Assembly (NCBI GenBank): GCA_965240325.2
Contig: OZ251230.1
Coordinates: 1,240,001-1,304,000, forward strand
DNA: 64,000 nt
Direction of reading: 5' to 3'
Origin: Rebecca billardiae RCC1528
Taxonomy: Eukaryota > Haptophyta
This document shows positions 1 through 11,513 of the stretch, piece after piece. A model generated the notes under the pieces. The model saw nothing but the letters and a program-made list of their open reading frames with translations, had not been told where the DNA came from and searched no databases. How positions within the stretch are numbered: the first letter of the stretch is position 1; each line of letters starts with the position of its first letter. The position numbers were made by a program, and so were the translations under genes.

Positions 1-749
1 GCCGCTGGGCGCCAGTATGGCGCTTGGCACGCGGTCGCACGCACCCCTCACCGCCGGCCCCGGCCAGGGGTTTGGATCACAGGCCAACACAAGCGCCGTA
101 GTAGCATACTAGTTTTCATTGGCCAGGCACATGCAGCCCGCCGCCGCCGAACAGCTGGCTGATGGCACCGCCTGCCGCAGGGCGCACGCCGACCGCGGTG
201 CGACTCGTGCACACTACACGCACGTTCTGCCACAGTGGCGCCGCACTCGGCACCACGGCCTGCAGCAGCTTGATGATGCCCGAGCACGCAGAACCGGGGA
301 CGGCATGAACACGGCGCGGCGCACTCGCCTCTCGGGTGTCTGATCGGAGTACAGTATGTATCGGACGATCAGCATGTAGTGGCGGCAGCAGCCTGCCGGC
401 AGCAGGTGGACGCCACCGTGCGCATCCATCATCCATGATGATGGCCGGCGCCCATCAACCATCTGGTGGCCCTTGGCGCTGGCCATCCTTGGCCTTCCGG
501 AGCTTCTAGTCTACTGGCGGCCCGGCCTGAGTCAAGTGCCTGAGTGGCCTGACTGGCGGCGGCTGACGACCGGGCGGCCGGCCCGCGCCGCCGCTTTTGC
601 GCCTTGCCCGCGCTAGGCCTAGGACTAGGACAAGGAGTGGACTGGTCGCATGTGGTGATCGATGATCCTGGCCCACCGCCCTTTGAATAAGCACTGCGAT
701 AGCAGATGTGAGATGAGCCAGATCAGGCAGATGCCGATGCCATCAATAT
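1..749. other. Intergenic, no gene recognised
   Basis: Short open frames exist on both strands but none shows a recognisable domain, a plausible targeting signal or an intron pattern like the genes further in. Positions about 391-480 resemble 3548-3600 (both have a stretch reading cagcaggtggacgcc and then ggcccttggcgctggcc), so this is probably a decayed dispersed repeat. Confidence 0.5.
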
Positions 750-2284
750 TCATGGCATCGGGCTCGGCGGCGGCGACCGAGGGCCGCGGCCGCTCGTGAT
801 GCCGCGATCGTCATTGATGGAGCTCCCCATCCCGCCCTGGGCCGGCGGCGCTCTGAGACTGCCAGAGCAGCTCCCGACACCACCGACGTTACGACCAGCA
901 CTCGTCAAGTCATCACCATCAGCCGCCGCCGCGGGGTCAACCCACAGCGGCGTGTACGCAGCGACGTGCTCTTCTAGCGAGACCACGTCCCCCGCCGAGG
1001 CGGCGCTGATGTAACGGTCGATGCCGGCCTGCACCACGTCGAGCCGACGCACCGAGATCTGGAAGAGGCCGGAAAGCGGCAGGCCCATCTCCGCGAGGAA
1101 GTTGAACACCGCGGCGAGCAGGCCGCAGAGGACCGCAAAGGTGGTGCGCACCGCTGCGACGGGAGAGAACGCGGGGTGGCACGGTGGTGCAGTCAGCGTG
1201 GGTCCACAGCGCGGCGGAGCGCGGGCGCGGCCGCGTGCTTCTCGGCGAGGCACGCGCGGCGCACCGAGCGTACGCCCGAGCTCGAGGCCGGTCTCGCCGC
1301 TCAGACTCAGCAGTAGCAGCAGTGCCAGTGGCAGGCAGGCGCCCAGGAGGGCCATCAGCGCCCAGTGCGCGAACGGAAAGGTGTGCTCCAGGTTGGCGGA
1401 GCGCGAGGCGCGCAGCTGCGCCGTCGAGACGACCAGGTCCCACGCGCGGAAGTGCGAGTCCTGCGCGTGGGCGGCGCGCGCGCGCAGCACCGGCGCCACG
1501 CGGCATCAGCCGCACGAGCGCGCGCGGGGCCATGCTCCTGCGACCGCACGCGTGCAGCGCGTGCCTTTGCCACATTCGGGCTGAAGTTGAAGGCGGCGGT
1601 GGTGAGCTCGCGGTCGCTGACGGCGGCGAGTGCGGCCTGCACGCGCAGCAAGCAGCCGCGCTGCCCATCGAATGCAGCGAGCACGCGCTCGTCCCGCGCG
1701 TCCGGCACGCCGAGCTGCATGCGCAAATGATCGAGATACGATCTGAGCGCGCGCTCTGATTCGAGCAGGCGCGCTGGGTCGTGCATGAACGTCTTCGCGA
1801 GGATGTGCGAGAGCGCGTCGATGCACGCCACCTCGCGGTACAACACATCGCGCACGTTGAGCTGCCGCTGCCGCAGCACATTCGCCGTCATCGAGACGAG
1901 CGTGCCAAACACGATCGAGATCGCGCCTAGCAACACGCCGAGGAGAGCGTCCGACGCGGGTGCGCGCTCGAGCGAGCCGAGAGAGAAGGGCTGCACCGCA
2001 CCGGCGAGGAGAACGGGCAGCGAGAGGAAGGCGACGGCGCCCGTCACCGCGATGAGCGCGAGCGTGCGCGTCACGGATGCCGCAGCTAGTGCGGGCGGTG
2101 GCGGCGGCGCGCGGGGCTCGCGCAGCTCTGGCGACGATGTAGCGCACGTCCCCGCTGAGCGCGTGACGCGCGCACCGCCGCGTAGCACGGCCACGGGTCG
2201 CGGCCCGAGCGTAGCCCGCGGAAGCATCGCTGCGTGCGCCACCCCCGCGAGCGCGAGCGTGAGGAGCATCCTTTGGCGCCACAT
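750..2284 (-). CDS. DUF4239 / bestrophin-like membrane protein, 3 exons
   Basis: Predicted exons are 2284-1550, 1460-1265 and 1153-750; both introns are GT-AG (GTGCGG and GTGCGC donors) and the joins keep frame (phases 0 and 1), giving about 444 aa. The N-terminus (MWRQRMLLTLALAGVAHA) is a signal peptide or the first part of a plastid presequence. Hydrophobic segments follow around residues 80-105 and 120-145, then a helical stretch reading RQRQLNVRDVLYREVACIDAL, and a second pair of hydrophobic segments in exons 2 and 3. Two N-terminal and two C-terminal membrane helices around a soluble helical core is the layout of DUF4239 proteins, whose biochemical role is unsettled. Start chosen at the ATG at 2284; 2269 is an alternative. 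The low-complexity C-terminus may be poorly defined. Domain name moderately sure, function unknown. Confidence 0.7.
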
Positions 2285-2926
2285 CGGTCGCGCGCCGCAG
2301 CGGCGCCTGCAAGCGGTCGGCACCCCAAAGAGCCCGGACCGTCCACAATAATATGCGTCTGCGCGGGCGGGCCAGCCGGGCGGCCGGGCGGGGCCTGCTG
2401 CGCACCAGGCCGGGCGAGGCCGAGGACCGAGCCGGAGGGCGTCAGTGCGAGGCCGAGGTCCGCGACGACGTCACCCCCAGCAGCAACATCACGTTCAACA
2501 ATCAATCAACTTTGTCGCGCGCAGCCTCGACACCGCAGCAGCATTCCATAAGGCAAGCCCGGCGGCCCGGCCCGGACCGTTGCTGGGCACTGGCGCACTG
2601 CCACTGGCTGAGCGGGCGCCTGCCGGCTGGGCCCGGTGCACGGGCCTCGCGACCACGCCCACCGGCACCGTCGGGGCCACACTGCCACTGGCCCAAACTC
2701 CACGTACGGGACTCGGCGCCGCCACTTGAATCTTCGACTTCGGCCCTGAGCGAGTCCTGTCCGCACGCCATGCCAGTCCGACGGTTGGCTCTGTCACACC
2801 CGACACCGGGTACTCCGTCACCACTCACCACTCACCGTGCGGCATTCGGCCTGATGGCGTGCGATGAAGGATGGCGCGGCAACCTGCCACCGTGAGCCTT
2901 ACGCACCGTTAAAACAAATAAACGGT

Positions 2927-2987
2927 AATCTCGCCTGCCTGAGCTGTGTGCGTCTCTTATTATAATAATTCTTCAGTAAACTGTAGC
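2927..2987 (+). repeat. Partial copy of dispersed ~100-bp repeat
   Basis: The stretch from aatctcgcctgcctgagctg through gtgtgcgtctcttatt matches the 3' half of the repeat copies at 3168, 24061 and 32178. It then diverges for a few bases (ataataattcttc) before rejoining at agtaaactg. Confidence 0.7.
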
Positions 2988-3167
2988 CGGTATAGTAGTA
3001 TCGATCGGCATAGTATCGCGGCGTCCGAGCTCGGACGGATAAGTGATAGATCCGAGATCGGCGACAGCTGCGGACAAGACACATGTGGCGGACGGGCGCT
3101 GGCGCGCCGCGAGGCGGCCGCAGCCCTCGTCCAGGCCTCGCAGGCGGACGGCTGAACGAATTTTTCC

Positions 3168-3268
3168 GGCGGCGCTACCATCGGCGACGGCTTCATGGGC
3201 GGTGACAGTTGGCGGGCGTCAATCTCGCCTGCCTGAGCTGTGTGCGTCTCTTATTCTTAGTAAACTGA
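3168..3268 (+). repeat. Dispersed ~100-bp repeat, uninterrupted copy
   Basis: Runs from cggcggcgctaccatcgg to ttagtaaactg. It has a single uninterrupted gacagttgg at about 3216-3224, so it is the empty-site counterpart of the copy at 32178-32378 that carries a 90-bp insertion at that point. Other copies are at 2927 (partial) and 24061. Confidence 0.85.
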
Positions 3269-3699
3269 AGTGCCGGGTGGGCGCGACGAGGACGAGTACT
3301 CTGATTCTGATTTATTGATTCTGAAAGTCTGACAACGATAACCGTGGTATTAGCAGAGTATCGGCCTGGCTCCGATCAGCCATCAGTCAATAGTCATCCG
3401 ACTCATCTGTGAGTCATCAGTCATCAGGCGGCGCGCGAGAACAGTTATTGATGTGCCAGGCACTTGATAATTCATATATATATATGCGGGTCCGGGATAG
3501 GCACTGGCACCCTCTTTCTCCAGCCGGCCGCCGGCTGCATCGCCTCGGGGGGCGATGCAGCAGGTGGACGCCGCTGCACCCATCTGGCCCTTGGCGCTGG
3601 CCTCCTCCGTGCCCTTCGCTCCACCCTAGGTGGAGCAGGGGGTGCGGGGTGTGACGCGCCCAGGGGCCAGGTTCCCCAGCATCAAGCACTGCATCTGCA

Positions 3700-3990
3700 G
3701 CAGCCCGCCGGCGGGCTGGGCTGCGACATCGACTACCACCTCATCTGCTTCATCGCCCAGAGCGCGCTAGGCGGCGCGCTCACTCTCCAAGCCCCTCTTC
3801 TGCAGCTGCGCGCCGCTTGGCCGGCGCGCGGCGACGCGTACTACGACCTCATCCTCATCCAGGCGCCCACGCGGGCGCACGGGGGCGACAGCCGCGGCTG
3901 CCGCTTGCCGGAGCTGCTCGCCGCTAGGTCGGCGGGCGGCGACATCGACTACGACCTCACCCTCATCCAAGTGCTCCGGAAGGCGCTCGG
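3700..3990. repeat. Degenerate ~108-bp tandem repeat, 3 units
   Basis: Three units align at gacatcgactaccacctcat (3726), gacgcgtactacgacctcat (3833) and gacatcgactacgacctcac (3941), spaced 107-108 bp. Each is preceded by a diverged leucine/alanine-rich segment. Both strands stay open over much of the array. The minus strand reads repeated DEDEVVVxVAARRPSGxQL units of about 36 residues, the plus strand DIDYDLTLIQ units. No known domain is recognised; it may be a fragment of a repeat protein. Confidence 0.6.
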
Positions 3991-4174
3991 CCGCGGCGGC
4001 ATCTGCCGTCGCCGCCGCGTGCCCCAGGCCGAGGCGGTGCTCCATCCCGGCCCCGCTCCCGTAGGGGGGCAGGGCTGCGGGTGGCGCACTGTCTGACCTG
4101 GACGGAAGGCGCGGACGCATTCTATGTGTCTGTTGCACTCTGAGCCTGACGCTTGTCCGATGCTGCCACGTCGT

Positions 4175-4281
<107 letters not shown>

Positions 4282-4442
4282 CTTACGGCTGCCGTGTCAC
4301 CGACTGGACTCGGACTCCGTCACTCGGTCACTCGGTCGAGCCGGGTCGAGGAGATCGGACGACGACGCGCGGACTCGTAGCAGCAGATACGGATAGATCA
4401 TGATCTAATTACTATTAGTCGGCCTGTCACTGTGATATATCC

Positions 4443-4484
4443 GAGAGAGAGAGAGAGAGAGAGACTAGAGAGAGAGAGAGAGAG

Positions 4485-4526
<42 letters not shown>
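4443..4526. repeat. (GA)n microsatellite, interrupted
   Basis: GA repeats with two short interruptions (ctag and actc) over about 84 bp. Confidence 0.95.
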
Positions 4527-4528
<2 letters not shown>

Positions 4529-4966
4529 AGTATCATATATGGGGGTAGTGTGCTGATGATGTAGTGGACACCGGCCCGTCCGGCCGTCCGGCCGTTTAGG
4601 GCGCCAGTTCAGAACTGAGTGAGTTCAGATCGCTGGTCGCACAGCGCCTCGGCGGCTGCGTACACGGCCCGGCCGACTCGGCGCGCCATGCCGGCTTGAT
4701 GAGCCGTCGTCATTCCCGCCCGGTCGTGAGCCCCTGTTAGCACCCATGGCAACTTCGCGCCACCGACTCCAGGGGCGTCCTGGGAAACGGCTGACGCCGG
4801 GGCTGAGGCTGGGGCTGGGCGTGGGCTGCACGGCTGCGGCGGCGCCCGATGCGCGCGGCCGCGGTGATGCCGTCGTGTGCGGAGAGCGCGCATCGCGAGC
4901 ACAGCCTAAACGCCCCTGGCCGAGGGAGGGATGCCCCACGCCACCGAAGCCATGCACACGCGGCAG

Positions 4967-5557
4967 TCATCCAGCCGCCAATGGGTTTGCGGGGTTGGTG
5001 GCTGACACCCACTTGGGCGGGCTTGCAGTGCTGCCCAGCGCCGCTGCTGACACGGACTCCTCCACGTGCGGCCCGTGCAAGACCCGGAGCACGGCCTTCC
5101 GCGGATAGACGCGGGAGCACTTGATGAAGCGCGTCGAGCGCTCCATCTCCACAACGCGCACCTTGATGACGTCACCCTCCTGCAGCTGGCCGCCGCCCTG
5201 AGGCCGCGCGAGCAGCACGCCAAGCGGCGCGTCGCGTCTGCGCAGCTCGTCGAGCTCCTGTGCCACCGCTGCGTGCTCGGGTGTGTCCGGATCGAGCTGC
5301 GCGAGGTTGGTCTCGAGGTACTCGATCGCGCTCTGCTTGGTTTCCTCGAAGAGGCGCTGCCGACTGTCAATGTCGTCTGTCGGAACCTCGAATGCATCAA
5401 ACTGGAACGCTCCACGCGGGGCGGCAGAGGTGGACTGCGCCGCGCGCCAGGCGGCATCGGCGCTACGTGGCTCCCTGAGTCGGCCGCGGATGAGCCGCTC
5501 CGATCCTGAGTGCACGTAGCGCGCGGCCCCAGCACCCACCCGCGAAAGCGCCATCAT
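4967..5557 (-). CDS. Small mitochondrial-type protein, function unknown
   Basis: Single exon, 196 aa from tandem ATGs at 5557/5554. The N-terminus (MMALSRVGAGAARYVHS then SERLIRGRLREPR) is basic, with Arg, Ser and Ala and few acids, like a mitochondrial presequence. A helical acidic segment follows (around residues 60-100, EETKQSAIEYLETNLAQLD). Next comes a short basic beta-like segment, GQLQEGDVIKVRVVEM, whose spacing recalls a small nucleic-acid-binding fold such as S1 or uS17, but this is not a firm match. It faces the beta-glucosidase gene head to head with 157 bp between start codons. A mitochondrial ribosome-associated or RNA-binding role is only a guess. Confidence 0.6.
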   Translation of the reverse strand: MMALSRVGAGAARYVHSGSERLIRGRLREPRSADAAWRAAQSTSAAPRGAFQFDAFEVPTDDIDSRQRLFEETKQSAIEYLETNLAQLDPDTPEHAAVAQELDELRRRDAPLGVLLARPQGGGQLQEGDVIKVRVVEMERSTRFIKCSRVYPRKAVLRVLHGPHVEESVSAAALGSTASPPKWVSATNPANPLAAG

Positions 5558-5714
5558 TCCGAACGCGTGGCGTTGTCCTCGTCGGGAGTGTGGCTTTGCT
5601 GGGTGCGGTGAGTTGAGTTGAGTCCGGTGCTTTCGTAGTGGATGCCGTCCGGTCGGCAATCGCCGACCGGCTGGCGGTCGTCGCCGAGGCGAGCGTGGAG
5701 TCGTGGACGAGGTG
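5558..5714. promoter_or_regulatory. Inferred shared promoter between divergent genes
   Basis: 157 bp separates the start codons of the small mitochondrial-type protein and the beta-glucosidase. No TATA box is evident, and the assignment rests on geometry only. Confidence 0.4.
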
Positions 5715-8042
5715 ATGACGGCGGCCACATCCATGCGCACACGCCGCTGGCTCGGCGCGCTCATGGCCCTGGTCGTCGCTGTCACGGCGTCAGACAACAG
5801 CGGACACACAACGTCCCCAGCCGCCTCGGCAGTGCCCACGGCCGAGTCGGCCCACTCGCATTCTCGTCTCACGGACGAGGCGTCAAAGGTGCGCCAGTCC
5901 AAGTTCTGGAAGTGGGACGACGGGCGGGAGCCCGTGCGCTCGAAGATCGACACCGACGACCTCAACTTCCCGCCTGGCTTCCTCTGGGGCACGGCGACCG
6001 CCGCGCACCAGGTCGAGGGCGGGTGCACAAACAACAACTGGGCGCGGTGGGAGGAGGGCACAGATGAGTCGGGCGCGCCCCGCCGGCGCGCCGGTGCGGC
6101 ATGCGAGCACTGGGAGCGCTTCCGCGAGGACATCGCGCTGATGCAGCACCTCGGCGTCAACTCGTACCGCTTCAGCATCGAGTGGTCCAAGATCGAGCCG
6201 CAGCCCGGCGTGTACGACGCGGCGGCGATCGCTCACTACCACGAGCTGATTGACGCGCTCGCGGAGGCGGGCATCGTGCCGATGATCACGCTGTTCCATT
6301 TCTCGCTGCCCGCGTGGTTCGAGGAGCGCGGCGGGTTCGAGCAGGCGACGAACGTGCCCGCCTTCGTCGCCTTCGCGCAGCGCGCCTTCGCCGAGTACGG
6401 CCCCAAGTGCCAGCTGTGGTGCACGGTCAATGAGCCCGAGGTCTACGTCGAGGGCGGCTGGTCGTCCGGAAAGTTCCCGCCCGCGAAGAAGGACGCGAAG
6501 CTGGCGGCGGTGGTGCTGCGCAACGTGCTCGACGCGCACACGGAGGCGTACCTGGCGCTCAAGGCGATGCCGGGCGGCTCGAGTGCGCAGATCGGCATCG
6601 TCAAGGACGTCTTCCAGGTGCGGCGAAACGCGGCGGCGCGCGCCGACGCGCGGCGAAACGATGCGACGCGGCTGTGCGCGCGCGTGCGGCGCAGGCACGC
6701 GCATGGCGTGGGCCGGCGTGAGCCAGCCCTCACGCGCGAGTGTGGGTGCGCGCGCGCGCGCTCGATCCGGCGCCCTCGCAGTTCGAGCCCCTCTCCTCGC
6801 TCAACCCGCTCGACGCGGCCGCCGCGGCGATCGTCGACGGCATGATGAACGAGTCCATCCTGCGCTACCTGCGCACCGGACAGTTTTGGTTCTGGATCCC
6901 GGGCTCGGCGCGGCTGAGCGCGGAGAACCCAAAGGCGGCGGGCGCGTTCGACTTCATCGGGCTGAACTACTACTCGCACTTCCACGTGCAGTGCACGCCG
7001 ACGGGCGCGCAGGGCCCGTTCGAGCTCCGCCACCTGCCGCGCGAGGAGGCGCTGATGACGGACATGAACCACCCGGTCTACCCGGAGGGACTGTACCACG
7101 CGCTCAGGCGTGTCGCCAAGCTGGGCAAGCCTGTCTTCGTGGTGCGCGCAAGCGCGAGCGCAAGCGCAGCGGCGGCCGCGGGGCGCGGGGCGGGTGCGCT
7201 TCGGCCGTGACGAGCGAGCGCACGGCCGCGTGCAGGGCCGGGATCTCACCAGCACTCGAGCGAGACCGCGCGTGCGTGCCGCCGCGCGCCTTTCACACAC
7301 CCTTGCCCCTCCCTCCGCGCGGCGCGCGCCACGCCGTGCGCCCAGACGGAGAACGGCATCGCAGATGGGAACGACGACCGCCGCCAGCTGTACCTCCGCC
7401 GCTATCTGTACGCCCTCTCGGCCGCGATCGCTGACGGTGTGGACGTGCGCGGGTACTACCACTGGACGCTCCTGGTGCGCGCGCGCGCTCGCGCTTGCTG
7501 CACGGTCCGCGTGCGCCCCGGGCCACGCGGTGTGCGCGGGTAGGTCTCGGCTCAGCGCGCACCGCGGCCAGCCGCGGCAGGGCGAGCAGCCGTCACGCTG
7601 CTCATCTCGCGGCGCGCGCGCGCACGCGTGTGCGCCCTCGCGCGCCGATGGTGAGCAGGACAACTACGAGTGGAACCACGGGTACGAGATGAAGTTTGGG
7701 CTGTTCGAGTGCGACCGGGCCACGCAGCGGCGCACCATGCGCCCCAGCGCGGAGTACTTCCGCTCGGTGATCTCGCGCTTCTGCCCGCCTGCTGAGATGG
7801 AGGGGGCGTCGGCCTACGCCCCGGGGGGCTCGGGCGCGGGGCTGCTCGGGGCCGCGTCGGGCGCGGGGTCCGAGCGTGCGGCGCCCTCGCCAGCTGACTC
7901 GGTGGATGCTGCGGTGGCTCAGCCCGCCGGCGGCCGTGCGGACGATGGCGCTGCCAACGACCAGCCTGGCGCAGCAGCTGGCAGCACTCCTGCAGGCGGT
8001 GGTGCCAGCGCATCGCCTGACTCTGCAGGAGGCGACTCATGA
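5715..8042 (+). CDS. Family GH1 beta-glucosidase, secreted, 4 exons
   Basis: Hydrolyses beta-glucosides (or related beta-glycosides) with net retention. Exons 5715-6617, 6782-7141, 7346-7474 and 7659-8042 join in phase 0 through introns with donors GTGCGG, GTGCGC and GTGCGC, giving about 591 aa. A signal peptide is clear (MRTRRWLGALMALVVAVTA, from the second ATG at 5733). The (beta/alpha)8 barrel begins at FPPGFLWGTATAAHQVEG. The acid/base glutamate lies in TVNEPEVY (E240) and the nucleophile in the TENG motif opening exon 3 (about E423). The family-typical end, DNYEWNHGYEMKFGL, opens exon 4. A Gly/Ala/Ser-rich tail of about 80 residues after the domain is unusual and may be a linker or cell-wall region. 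Length without the tail is normal for GH1. Start could be 5715 or 5733. Confidence 0.93.
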
Positions 8043-8994
8043 CTCCCTTGGCGGGGAGGCATTGCTGCACTATGTAGACAGTGGATCGACAATCATCGAC
8101 ATCACTTTGGCGTGTGCCTCCGCGGCTCATGCGCGATCGCGGCAGCGCCATCGGCCATGCACGCAACACTGGTTACATGCTGCGCACGCGCGCCTGCAGC
8201 GATGATAAGCTAGTACCGCCGTAATAACATATATCGTACTACGATGACTCGATCGTCGCGCGGTAGTATATAACACGGTCAACACGCGCCGCCAGATTTA
8301 TTTAAAAAATAAATAATTACACGCGCATCCGGACTACCTGTCCACTTGAGTCGATGACGACGACTGATGTGAGTCTTGTCTCTTGACTCATCACTCTCGT
8401 CGGCGTCGACCGGACGCCCCGTCGCAGCGTCGGCGGACTGTGTCTGTTACCATCTCGGCTGGCCGCGGCTGGCGGACGACGACATTTAAGCGCGCGCAGT
8501 CATTTGATGCGTTTAATTGCGATCATCATCATCAATATATTATCAGCAGACGCGATACTATCGTCGGGATCGATCGGCTGATGTCGATGACACGACGTAA
8601 CTATATAGTTACAGTACACTGATGATGGGGATTGCAGTATTTGCAGTGGCGGTAGTCTGGAGAGTGGAGCGGCGCGCCCGTCGTCAGCGGCCCGCCCGCC
8701 GTTAGCCCGTCGTTACATATAGCTCCCGTTACAAGCGCGCGCTACTTCTCACCGTTGAAACATTAACGTCTACTCCTGAGGGCCGGCCGGCGCAGTATTC
8801 CGGGTAGTCCGATCGGGATAATAATGACGACGATGAACTGATGACGACGAGTGTCGCGCGTAATTATATAGTAGCAGGGCGGACGATTAGCAGGGACGAC
8901 ATACACGACGATAGATCATTGGCGGCCGGGATTCGCGGATGCGAGCTGGCCATTCGCCCATTCGAGCCGCCGCCGGCGGCCGCGTAGCCCACGA
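8043..8994. other. Intergenic, no gene recognised
   Basis: AT-richer stretches with short simple-sequence patches (gatcatcatcatcaat, tatataacac). It separates two genes whose 3' ends face each other (GH1 plus, RING-sirtuin minus). No RNA gene or conserved repeat recognised. Confidence 0.6.
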
Positions 8995-11513
8995 CTACAC
9001 ATTCAGAAGCGGGAATCGCCGCCCGTCCGCTTCGAGCGTGCCGTTCAGGGCTTCATCCAGCCACCAGCTGCCCAAGAAGGTAAGGCGGCCAGCGTGGGCC
9101 TCAGAGTGAGCCGGGTCATCGGCTGCCTGCGCAGTGGCAGCGGGGATGAGGCTTCCGAGCGCGCTGCCTCCAGCGCCGCCGCCCGCTCCGGCGCCCGCAC
9201 CCGCGCCCGTGCACGCGGCCGCGGCAGCCGCGATCGACGCCAGCACCTCTGCCGCGGGCGGCGCGTCCATCAGAAGTCGGAAGTGCCCCTGTGCCGTGCG
9301 GCCGACGACGGTGCCCTCGTCGCCCTCGCGCGCGAGCGGAGCGTTGCCCATCGTCAGCTTGACGCGCGCGCCCGTGTGCAGCCGCACGGTGGTGCGTGCG
9401 CCGGCGCGCGCGTCGCCGTTGGCTGCGTCGATTGGCAGCTCCCACGCGCACGCGCCGTCATCGTGCGCAAGCGGGGGTCGCACGGGCGCCGGCGTGACGC
9501 CGAGCTCTGCCGCGAGGCGCGCGCACACCTCGTCGCACGTGGCGAACAGGCGCAGCGCGGCGACGCCGTCCAGCCGCGTCTGCTGCAGCGAGACGATCAC
9601 CGCGCCCAGCGGCTCGGGTCTGAAGCCCTCGTCGAGCGCGCGCCCGCCGACGGCCGAGACGACGCGATCGGCGGAGAGGCCGGAGAGCGAGGTGCCGAAC
9701 GCGATCACGAGGTCACACCGCTCGCACAGCTCGTGCAGCCGCTCGCACCCGTCCTGCCGCAGCCCGCCGCTCATCGGCACCACCGGATTGGTCGGGTCGA
9801 ACCAGCTGATGGCGCCGACAGCCGGACGGAGCGGAGCGCAGCCGTGGCGGGCCGGCGGGGCGGGCACAGCACGTCGGGACGGGGCAGCCAGCAGGCGCGG
9901 GCGCGTCAGAGAGAGGGGCGCCGATGCGCGGCGCGCGCTCGGGCGGCGCGCGGCCGGCCGCATCTTTCGCAGCCGAGTGCGAGCAGCGCCGCACGGCGCA
10001 ACGGCGCAGCGCCGCACACGGCGCAACGGCGCAGCGGTGCGCGTGGCACGCACGAGCCGTGAATCTCGACGAGCTTCGCCTGCGCGACGCCCGCCTTCTG
10101 GGCGAGGCCGTCGTGGTTCTGCTGCACCCACGCGCTCACGTGCCCCGCGCCAACCAGCGCGGCGAGCGCGCGGTGCGCGAGCGTCGGCTCCGCCTCCACC
10201 GCCTCCAGGGGCTCGAACGGCGTGCCAGACACGAAGCCGCCACCTCGGGCGGCGAGCGCGGCCGAGGGCGGGGCGGAGCCGTGAGAAGCCGAGGCGGCGA
10301 TGGCAGCGGCGGCCGGCGCGATCGCTGGCGCGGGCCGCGCGCCCAAGGGCGGCAGCGCGCGCTCGGCGGGGCGCCTCCGCGACTCGAGGGCCAGGGCGGA
10401 CGGCGCAGAGCCAGTCGCCGCCGGCGTGCGCGCGCGCGCGCGGCTGTGTGCGCCGCCGTTGCTGCCGCGCCCACCGCGTGCAGCGCGCGCGGCCGATGCG
10501 GGGGGCACCCTTGGCTTGCGCGGCGGCAACGGGCGGAGCCCGCCCGCTGGCACGGCGATGTTGCCCTCGCTCGCCGCCCGCCGTCGCGTGCCAGGCGCCG
10601 GGGTGTGCGAGACGCCGTGGCGAGACCCCAGCGCCGCCGCCAGCCCCTCCGACGCGACCGCCGCGCCAAAGCGGACGCTGGGCGGTGGAGCAGCGGTGTC
10701 CGTGCCGGCGGCTGCGCCCGCTGCAGCGGCCGTCGGCGAGGCGCCGGCGCGGGCGGACGTGCCGGTGACGCTCGTGCCTGCCGCTCTGCTGGCGAAGTCG
10801 CGGATCCCGGCGGAGGTCGAGATGCCCGCGCCCGTGTACACGGCGACGCGCGTCGCGCGCCGCACCATGTCCGCGAGCATGCGCACCTTGGCGCCCAGCA
10901 CTGCAGGCTCATCCGCGTACTCGCTGGCGCGGATCTCGGTGCGGCCCGGCCGCGCGAGCTCGTCCGAGGGCGCGCTCAGCGTCGGCGCCGCCCACGACGC
11001 GTCGCCGGCGCCGCCGTGCGCGGGCACGCCCCCCGCGGTGGGCGGACCGCTCGGCGCATAGCCCATGCCCTCCTCGCGCAGCGCGTCGCGGAGTCGCGTG
11101 CAGAAGCTGCGGTGCGCCTGGTCGAACCGGTCGCGCAGCGCGTCCCAGCGCTCAAAGAGCGAGTTCATCGCCGCGACAGTGTGCTCGATCGACTCGATGC
11201 GCGCGTCGACCCGGGCTGACACGGCCGAGAGGTCGTCGACGGTCGTGTGCAGCGCGCGCAGCATCTCCCCAGTGTCGATACTCGATGACGCTGAGAAGGT
11301 GGGGGCCGAGGCGCGCCTCCCAGCCGCCGCGTCTGCGGCCGCGTCCGCCTTCGAAGCCGGGCCACGGCAGAGCGGGCACGTCCGACGGCCGACACCGGAG
11401 CGATGCTGCGCCTCGTGCCACTCGGAGATGCACGACGTGCAGAAAGCGTGGCCGCAGAGGAGCTCGCGCGCCTCTGCGGCGATGGAGCCGAGGCAGATCG
11501 GGCAGGTCTGCAT
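8995..11513 (-). CDS. RING-finger / sirtuin fusion protein, 2 exons
   Basis: About 756 aa from the ATG at 11513; exons 11513-10054 and 9805-8995. At the very N-terminus is a C3HC4 RING finger (CPICLG, then LLCGHAFCTSC, then CPLC, residues 4-49), the usual E2-binding module of ubiquitin ligases. A coiled-coil-like segment (residues ~80-150) follows, then a Sir2 NAD-dependent deacylase core. The core shows GAGISTSAGIRDF (about 228-240), QNHDGLAQKAG (465-475) with the family Q-N-x-D, the catalytic His in VEIHGS (H485), and FGTSLSGL in exon 2. A ~180-residue Ala/Pro/Ser/Arg-rich insert sits between the first two motifs. The intron is GT-AG (GTGCGT...ATCAG) and phase-matched. Splicing joins IHGS directly to WFDPTNPVVP, so the spliced product lacks the zinc-binding cysteine ribbon of typical sirtuins. 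A second C-terminal region (about 80 residues after a Gly/Ala linker) is unassigned. An alternative splice retaining cysteines cannot be excluded. Confidence 0.82.

Noticed and set aside
9806-10053. Cysteines in the retained intron reading (CAVCG...CERCG) as the sirtuin zinc ribbon
   Set aside because: The frame closes before the next conserved block, and the bases form near-tandem gcgccgttgcgccgt repeats. The phase-matched GT-AG splice gives a cleaner protein, though the alternative is kept open.
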